DNA of 64,000 nt from Dendrocalamus latiflorus (taxonomy: Eukaryota > Streptophyta > Magnoliopsida > Poales > Poaceae): positions 27,012,778 to 27,076,777 of the forward strand of contig CM029654.1 of assembly GCA_017311315.1 (NCBI GenBank). The letters are read 5' to 3'. A model generated the notes under the pieces. It was not told the DNA's origin. It saw only the letters and a program-made list of their open reading frames with translations, and ran no database searches. Of the stretch, positions 59,201 through 64,000 are shown piece after piece. The translations under genes were made by a program, and so were the position numbers. How positions within the stretch are numbered: the first letter of the stretch is position 1; each line of letters begins with the position of its first letter.

Positions 59201-62151
59201 GTGTGTTGGCTCGCGGAGCACGGTTGTTTGTGCTCATTCTCGCTCTTAACCTCCCTTTTAGAAGATGTGAATCAAGAGCATTACGCCTACCATGAGGAGC
59301 AGGATGCCGAAGGAAATGAAGACGGTGGTTACTAGATTAGGCCTCGGTAGTCTTGCCTCTCGCCTCAATCCAGTTGACCAGGCTAGTTTGGGCGGGTGCC
59401 TTCGTTATTAGCCAGGCCCCTGATTAATAGCGTTGGTACTCGGGTTATCCCAGTCGCTTGCCTGTGGTGAGTTGTGCCCCTACGCTATGTACGCTTCCGC
59501 CTTCGCTCTTTATGTATTGTAAGACATTTGGCCTGACAGCCCTATTGTAACCTCGACCCGACGCGGTCTATTTGAACTTTGGTATTGTAATGTATGGTTT
59601 ATTCGTGTATGAAATGATGCAGCGATTGTATCTGTGAGCATTATCTATTGATCCAGGGAATAATGCAGTGATTCACAGAGGATTCCAGGTTAGTAAACTT
59701 GGGGTCCGACAGAAAGGAGCCTCAAATATCTTGCACTTAAGACCAAGCAAATATTCTTGGCTGAGTAGTAGCTAATAATATAACTTCCACATGCACGCAA
59801 AGTCATAAACTAGCAGGTAGGAGCTACAAACTCTATAAATACTCTTCAGATGGTTATACATTACGTATCTCTCGGTAGATCAATGACGAATTAATGCAAA
59901 ATGCTTTCAAAGGCATGCTGTAACAGATACAATCCAATACCGTAGATAGCAATAGTTTGAAAAGCATTAGCACCCATGACCCATCTATAAGCACATATAA
60001 GTAATATATGATTCCTAGAATAACATCCTCTTAGGCTATGTTTAAATGATAAGCACGGGCCTCATCAGCACTCCAGTGTTCGAAAGCGTCAATGGCATAC
60101 TGAAAAGCCTCATCAGCAGCATCAACAGTAGCAGCAGCAGCCTCTGCCTCCTTGGCGGCCTTATCTTCTGTAGGAGGTGCAGAAGTAGACTCCCTGGGAG
60201 GAGGCTGAACCAGTGGTGGCGGAGAAGATAGTGCACCGGTAACATGTCCCCAGAGGCGGAGACCATGGAGCGTGATCTTCATGAGTGAACACCACAACCT
60301 GTAATTCGTCCCATGAAGATTTGTTCCTAATAATATGATCGCAGCTGATGGAATGGAAGTCATCGATAGGCGATGCTGGACGGCACGACGACCAAGGCAA
60401 TGAAGTCTAACAGACGGAGCGACGGTTAGATCAACGTTTTTTTTATTTTTTATACTAACCTAAAACAAATCGGTCAAGAACTGGTCAGATCCAGATCAAG
60501 ATCGAGTAGGTAGTAGGCCAAGCACCGGTCGGGCGAACGACAAGCGAGTGGCGGTTGACGGGCGGCGAGCGGCAGTTGACGACCGATGGGCACTGGTTGG
60601 GCGGACGACAGTCGCTCCTGCTAGGTCGGCTTCAACCGGACCGGTCAGACCCAGATCGGGATCGATCGAGCAGGCGACAAGCCAAGCACTAGTCAGGCGA
60701 ACGGCAGGCGAGTGGAGGTCAACGGCTGGTAAGCGACGGTTAGGAGGACGGCGGGCGCCAGTCGGGCGAACGGCGGGCGACGACCGACGGGTGCCGGTCG
60801 GGCGGGTGACCGCTCCTGCTGGGCCTGCTCCAACAGGTAGTCGACGGGCTGGGGCACCAACAAGCGGCAGGCGGCGGCTACGGGCGTGGCGGAGACGGTG
60901 GCGGCCTAGGCGACGGCGGCAATGGCAGCGGAAGGACAAGATCAGAGCCCTAGCTCTGATACCATATTTAGTTGCATGCACCAATTAGTTCCCTTAAAAA
61001 CTTAAACTGATAAGGAAAGACAGGCAATTCACTTATACTTCAACAATGGTAACCGCCATAAATAAAGAGCAACAAGAGGAACTGCAGATGTCTTAATATC
61101 AAAAAAAAAGGGTACCGCTTGATCCATACCATTGAGTAATGGCAATGTGAGGAATCAAAACAGAATTTTGTCTTAATTAGAATAACATCATGACTAATTA
61201 AAATAAGTAACATAAAGAGCATGTTTGTTCAACTTACGGAGCCATCCAACGGTATGTTCCTGTTTCAGGCGTCATCCCCTCAGTCTTTACTTCAATCCTA
61301 GCCACTCCAAAGTCAGCAATCTTAATCGATTTATCACCAGAAATCAAGAGGTTGTCTGACTTAAGATCTCTGTGAATGAATCCAAGGCCATGAACATAGG
61401 CCATGCCACGTGCAACATCTAATGCCTGTTTCACGGCCAACTTTAGTGGAACAGACCTGTTCTGCCTCCTATTCAAGAAATTCCTAACAGATCCACCCTT
61501 TGCATACTCTGTCACAATACACCAAATCATCGGCTTCCTACATGCACCAATGAACTTGACTATACTTGGGTGCCTCAACGTTGCAAGCATCATAACTTCT
61601 TGCACAAATTGCTGCTCCAACAACTTAGCTTGCTCAGGGTCAGCCTCTGGCCTCTCCAAAAGCTTAATGGCAACATCCCCCCCATTGTAGGTTCCCCTGT
61701 AGAGTTTCCCAAAGGCACCTTGTGCAAAGGGCACTCCTATGTGGAGCTTCCCCAAATCAATGGTCCACTCCTCATAATCCTTGAGCGTCTCAGTTGGGAA
61801 CCTAGTGTCCATCAAAGCCTGTGCCAATGCGTCATTGCTCAAGGCATGCGACACCCGCCCAGGACGGAAAATGCTGTTCCCAACCGAGTAGCTGGCCACG
61901 ATGACAGGTCCCTTGAGACCAGGATGGTTAAGCATCCCGGTGCGGGAGTCACTGGACGCAACACTACTGTTGTCCACCGACATTGCAATCGAACCATCGT
62001 GCACGCTGGTCTGCATGCTGCTAAGGCTATCAATCGTCATGTTGGAGCCCTCCCCTAGCTTCTGGTAGTACGCCATGTCGCAGTAGTTCCCGCCGGCGTC
62101 ATGGCCACCCACGGCACCAATGATCCCAGGGAATTTGGCGCCCTCCACCAT
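48535..62151 (-). CDS. Raf-like (STY13-type) protein kinase with a 12.4-kb intron
   Basis: Two coding exons on the minus strand, 62151-61238 and 48874-48535, join in phase 2 to give 417 aa. The N-terminal about 130 residues are Ser-rich and regulatory in appearance. The kinase domain (about residues 134-400) has a modified Gly-loop AQGAFG (144-149), the VAIK lysine K163, HRDLKSDN with catalytic D262, DFG with D280, and TGTYRWMAPE at the exon junction. TYRW and the overall wording place it in the plant Raf-like MAPKKK group near Arabidopsis STY13, a dual-specificity soluble kinase type linked to stress and hormone signalling (family knowledge). All catalytic residues are present. The donor is GTAAGTT and the acceptor CTTGCAG. 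The intron holds several transposons. The start at 62151 is the first ATG of the open frame. Confidence 0.94.
48875..51686. other. Kinase intron, 3' part as transcribed
   Basis: Mostly AT-rich intron sequence. A GC/CT-rich island at 50280-50560 (CCTCC/CCGCC repeats, CTCTCTCTCT) gives overlapping frames on both strands without motifs. I see no exon of another gene here. Confidence 0.5.
51695..52226. mobile_element. hAT MITE, copy 2, TSD CATCTAAC
   Basis: 532 bp starting TAGGGGTGCAAACGGAGCGG and ending with the inverted form (ACTCCGATTGCACCCCCTA). Exact 8-bp duplications CATCTAAC lie at 51687-51694 and 52227-52234. Related by sequence to the element at 14437-14945. It lies in the kinase intron. 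Confidence 0.9.
52337..52358 (+). repeat. G-tract (potential G-quadruplex)
   Basis: A run of GGGG-A-GGGGG-T followed by about eleven G on the plus strand. On the transcribed sense of the kinase gene it is C-rich. Confidence 0.8.
52814..53250. repeat. Direct duplication of about 85 bp
   Basis: GCAATTGATGATTATGG... at 52814-52900 recurs at 53166-53247 with a few changes (shared GTGTATTGCATGAAGTA). The spacing is about 352 bp. No element termini identified. Confidence 0.65.
53689..53707 (+). repeat. C19 homopolymer
   Basis: Nineteen consecutive C. Such runs are unstable and prone to sequencing error, so the length is uncertain. Intronic. Confidence 0.8.
54083..55803 (-). mobile_element. Small non-autonomous LTR element (TRIM-like), TSD CCCTC
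   Basis: Two related terminal repeats (54083-54699 and 55439-55803) flank about 740 bp without coding capacity. The duplication CCCTC is exact at 54078-54082 and 55804-55808. A tRNA-Met primer site (minus strand TGGTATCAGAGC, 55424-55435) lies beside the right repeat, and a purine tract (GGAAGGGGTGAAG, about 54700-54713) beside the left, so it is read on the minus strand. The left LTR carries about 250 bp (roughly 54236-54485) absent from the right one, from an insertion or a deletion. Repeat divergence is clear, so it is older than the elements at 131 and 22466. The interior has TGGCACCAC/GATAGGTGT-type repeats. Confidence 0.85.
56254..56293 (+). repeat. (AC)20 microsatellite
   Basis: An uninterrupted dinucleotide run within the solo LTR, about 270 bp from its start. 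Confidence 0.95.
56806..56812 (+). promoter_or_regulatory. TATA box in the solo LTR
   Basis: TATAAAT in the context CGGCTCTATAAATGGGCG, about 820 bp into the LTR within the GC-rich segment. If active it would transcribe antisense to the kinase gene from inside its intron. Confidence 0.55.
58782..58826 (+). promoter_or_regulatory. Triple-palindrome block, intronic solo LTR
   Basis: CTCTGCAGAG (58782-58791), CTATTCGAATAG (58803-58814) and TCGTGCCCACGG (58815-58826). The outer base of the third dyad is changed to T, which would pair as U-G in RNA. Preceded by TCTTGTGGGTAAAG at about 58768-58781. Confidence 0.6.
60031..60964 (-). pseudogene. Truncated copia-type element: primer site, leader and gag N-terminus
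   Basis: On the minus strand a tRNA-Met primer site (TGGTATCAGAGC, 60964-60953) is followed by a GC-rich leader and an open frame from 60363. Its protein contains NLHGTNYRLWCSLMKITLHG and LWGHVTG, the N-terminal motif of copia gag proteins. It ends after 110 codons in an Ala/Glu-rich tail, far short of a normal gag. The leader (60500-60900) has imperfect repeats of GGTCGGGCGAACGGC type. No LTR end or TSD was established. It lies in the kinase intron. Confidence 0.7.
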
Positions 62152-62880
62152 TCTCTGACAACGAAACCCTCAGTGGAATCCACAGCCTCTCCAACCTTCC
62201 TTGCTCCCTCACAGAGATTACCTGCAAAGGAAAGAACCTAACAGAGATTAGAAAGAACAATAGTACCGCAAGAAACTTAAAAGGATCAGAGCTTTCGCCT
62301 TCATCCTGCACGAACTACAATTTCCACAACCACCAACATGAAAGCAGGAAGGCAACTTGAAATTTGTACAAGAAACCCAAGAAGAGGAACCCCTAATCCA
62401 TAATCAATTGCTCCGAAACAATCCTAAAAATTGGCAACCCTCACACCAAGCAGACAACACCCCACCCTTCCAGAACCAAATCGAACCCCAAACAGCAAAC
62501 CACAAGAGCCTCAACAACGACCCAAATCAAAGCAACCCGCGCATCAAACCACATCCACGACCAAATCGACCCCAGCACCCCCACACAACTCGACCCCAAG
62601 AGCCAAACCGAACCTAAAAGGGCTCACCTTTTCGCGCCCCGGACGTCTCAGTGCTGCCAATTCGAACCCGCGTGACCTCGTCAACGCACGGATTGTGGTG
62701 ATCCGGGGGTCAGCCGGGAGCGCGCGGAGCAGCGGAGGAGGCTGCGGCGTCGGTAGGCGTTGCCGCGGGACCGAGCCGGCGCCGCGTGGAGGGGAGCGGG
62801 GAGGGTGGAATGGGAGAGGAGACGGGGAAGGGGAAAAGATCGAGTCGCTCGCCTCTCGCGGGGCTTCTTAACCTCACTCA
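62152..62880 (-). promoter_or_regulatory. Kinase 5' leader with a leader intron
   Basis: On the minus strand a GC/CT-rich first exon (about 62880-62628) ends at a good donor (AAG|GTGAGC at 62628/62627). An acceptor (TTTGCAG) lies just before 62221. This leaves a leader intron of 62627-62222 and a second leader exon 62221-62152 ahead of the start codon. The splice sites are canonical; the transcription start is an estimate. Confidence 0.6.
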
Positions 62881-64000
62881 TCACTCATTAACTGCGGGGT
62901 TAATTACGTGTCGGGGTGATTAGAGAGGGTAAGGCGCTACGCTGCTATGCTGGGCTGGGCGTGTCCACGTGAGTTGCCTGGTGATTCGCGTGTTGGTGAG
63001 GGGCCTTTGTGTAAATTGGCGTTTGGCATGGATTACCCTGCTGAATGATGACGATGCAATGGCACACATGGCATGTTATCTGGGTGTGCACGAAAGCTAA
63101 TACGGCACTTGTTGCAAACTCTTCCTTACGGCAACATTATGACTCCTCTTTGCGTTGCAACATTATAACTGGTATACTCTTTAATATTTCTTTACTATTA
63201 AAAAGAGTGAGTTGATAAATGATATGTTATTTCTCCTCACAGAAAAAATACACACCTGCAAATGGGCTACACCACCTCCTAGACGACTTATGCCCCATCA
63301 TCTTGATTCATCCCATCTTCTTCTTTCTTCTTCACACTAACTCCTTCCTTGTCCACCACCACATTGCCACTGTCGATTGTCGGTAGCTGACTCGCGTTGC
63401 TGCCTGCACACCTCGTCGTCCTCAGCCTCACACACCCGCTCATGCGAACAATCCTAGCACTAACTACCTTCTTCTTCACCAAGTACAACCCTAAGCATGC
63501 AAGCGATAATTATTTTAAATGTGTAAACTTTCATTGGATCAATCACAAGAGCCAGAGTTAAAATACTTAATCAATAGGGGAATCATCTCCTAACTGAGTT
63601 AATTCTTAATATATATAAGAATTAACTACTACCTAATGCGTATGGTCTATATATTAGGTTTGAAAAGGAAGAAGTATTGGAGGCTAAAGAGAGCTTGATC
63701 CAATAGAAAGGAGTCGAGAGCGTGAAAATGGAGACAAAATGCATTTTTCCTTTGGAAAACACTGTAGAGCCGACATGCTACTATAGCACACGATATTGTA
63801 GTGCCAACCTACTATAGCCAAACACTGCAGCACCATGAAATGGACTGCTGACAAGCCTCCTTCCTAGACTTTGGAGTAAGGTACTACTCACGGAACTGTA
63901 GTACGCAGAAAATATTGTAGCACCAAACACTGTTCAGCCAACATACTGTTCACTACTGTAGTAACCACCTCAATTTTATTTAAATATGAAGGCAACCTCC
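62881..64000. other. Upstream region of the kinase gene
   Basis: Probable promoter near 62880-63000 without a clear TATA box. Further out, 63730-63980 carries many CACTGTAG/CTACTATAGCA-type short repeats and an ACTGTTCA motif, resembling a MITE, but no boundaries were found. The frame at 63488-63288 has no recognisable motif. Confidence 0.4.

Larger units (their letters stand above)
55983..59711 (+). mobile_element. Solo LTR (LARD-like family) in the kinase intron, TSD GAAAG
   Basis: 3729 bp from TGTAACATCC to GGGGTCCGACA, with exact duplications GAAAG at 55978-55982 and 59712-59716. It contains an AC repeat, a GC-rich part (56300-57540) ending in a region with a TATA box (56806-56812), the palindrome block (58782-58826) and a GGTGGATGGAACC array (58910-59040). 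It lies antisense to the kinase transcript. The low-complexity Pro/Arg-rich frames (for example 56242-57003) are not treated as genes. Confidence 0.93.

Noticed and set aside
61403..62058. Plus-strand frames of 95 and 162 codons
   Set aside because: They are antisense to the kinase's first coding exon, whose protein is clearly conserved.
62357..62871. Plus-strand frames of 86 and 146 codons
   Set aside because: They lie antisense to the kinase leader and leader intron and have repetitive Pro/Asn/Thr composition.

Overview
The window is nuclear DNA from a flowering plant, most likely a grass. The protein-coding genes are split by canonical GT-AG introns, their 5' exons are GC-rich, and most of the sequence is nested LTR retrotransposons and small DNA transposons of types common in grass genomes. 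The species cannot be named from the sequence alone.

Three host genes are supported by exons that I joined by hand with the reading frame kept open. (1) Plus strand, 15663-19416: a seven-exon CemA-like chloroplast envelope protein (DLDG1 type, 420 aa). (2) Plus strand, 42781-47163: a nine-exon YTH-domain m6A reader (ECT/YTHDF type, 598 aa). (3) Minus strand, 62151-48535: a Raf-like (STY13-type) protein kinase of 417 aa. Its two coding exons are separated by a 12.4-kb intron that falls inside the APE motif. The YTH and kinase genes converge. I see no pathway linking the three.

The rest is mostly mobile DNA, and many elements are bounded by exact target-site duplications (TSDs). 1-8746: remnants of two large LTRs, the left one interrupted by a very young gag-only LTR element (131-5137, TSD CCTAA). 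10510-12800: a hAT-like element (TSD CTGACAGC) carrying pieces of a calreticulin gene. 12825-13678 and 14437-14945: two more hAT-like elements. 20750-21730 and 34400-36510: two halves of a decayed PIF/Harbinger transposon, separated by a young 11.5-kb LARD-type element (22466-33997, 4.68-kb LTRs, TSD ACTAG). 36512-40433: a solo LTR (TSD GAGGG). 43373-43972: a foldback Mutator-like element in intron 1 of the YTH gene (TSD CTTATTGGT). Inside the kinase intron: a hAT MITE (TSD CATCTAAC), a small LTR element (TSD CCCTC), a 3.7-kb solo LTR (TSD GAAAG) and a truncated copia gag.

The most unusual signal is a block of about 40-45 bp made of three consecutive palindromes. It occurs in all six LTR copies of the large-LTR family (5205, 7094, 23205, 30059, 37357 and 58782), although the surrounding LTR sequence is strongly diverged. 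In the most diverged copy, both arms of two palindromes have changed together. In the three LTR types with a visible TATA box, the block lies 2-2.5 kb downstream of it, so it should be in the transcribed leader. It is a candidate structured cis-element, for example for RNA dimerisation or packaging, in retrotransposons that make no proteins of their own.
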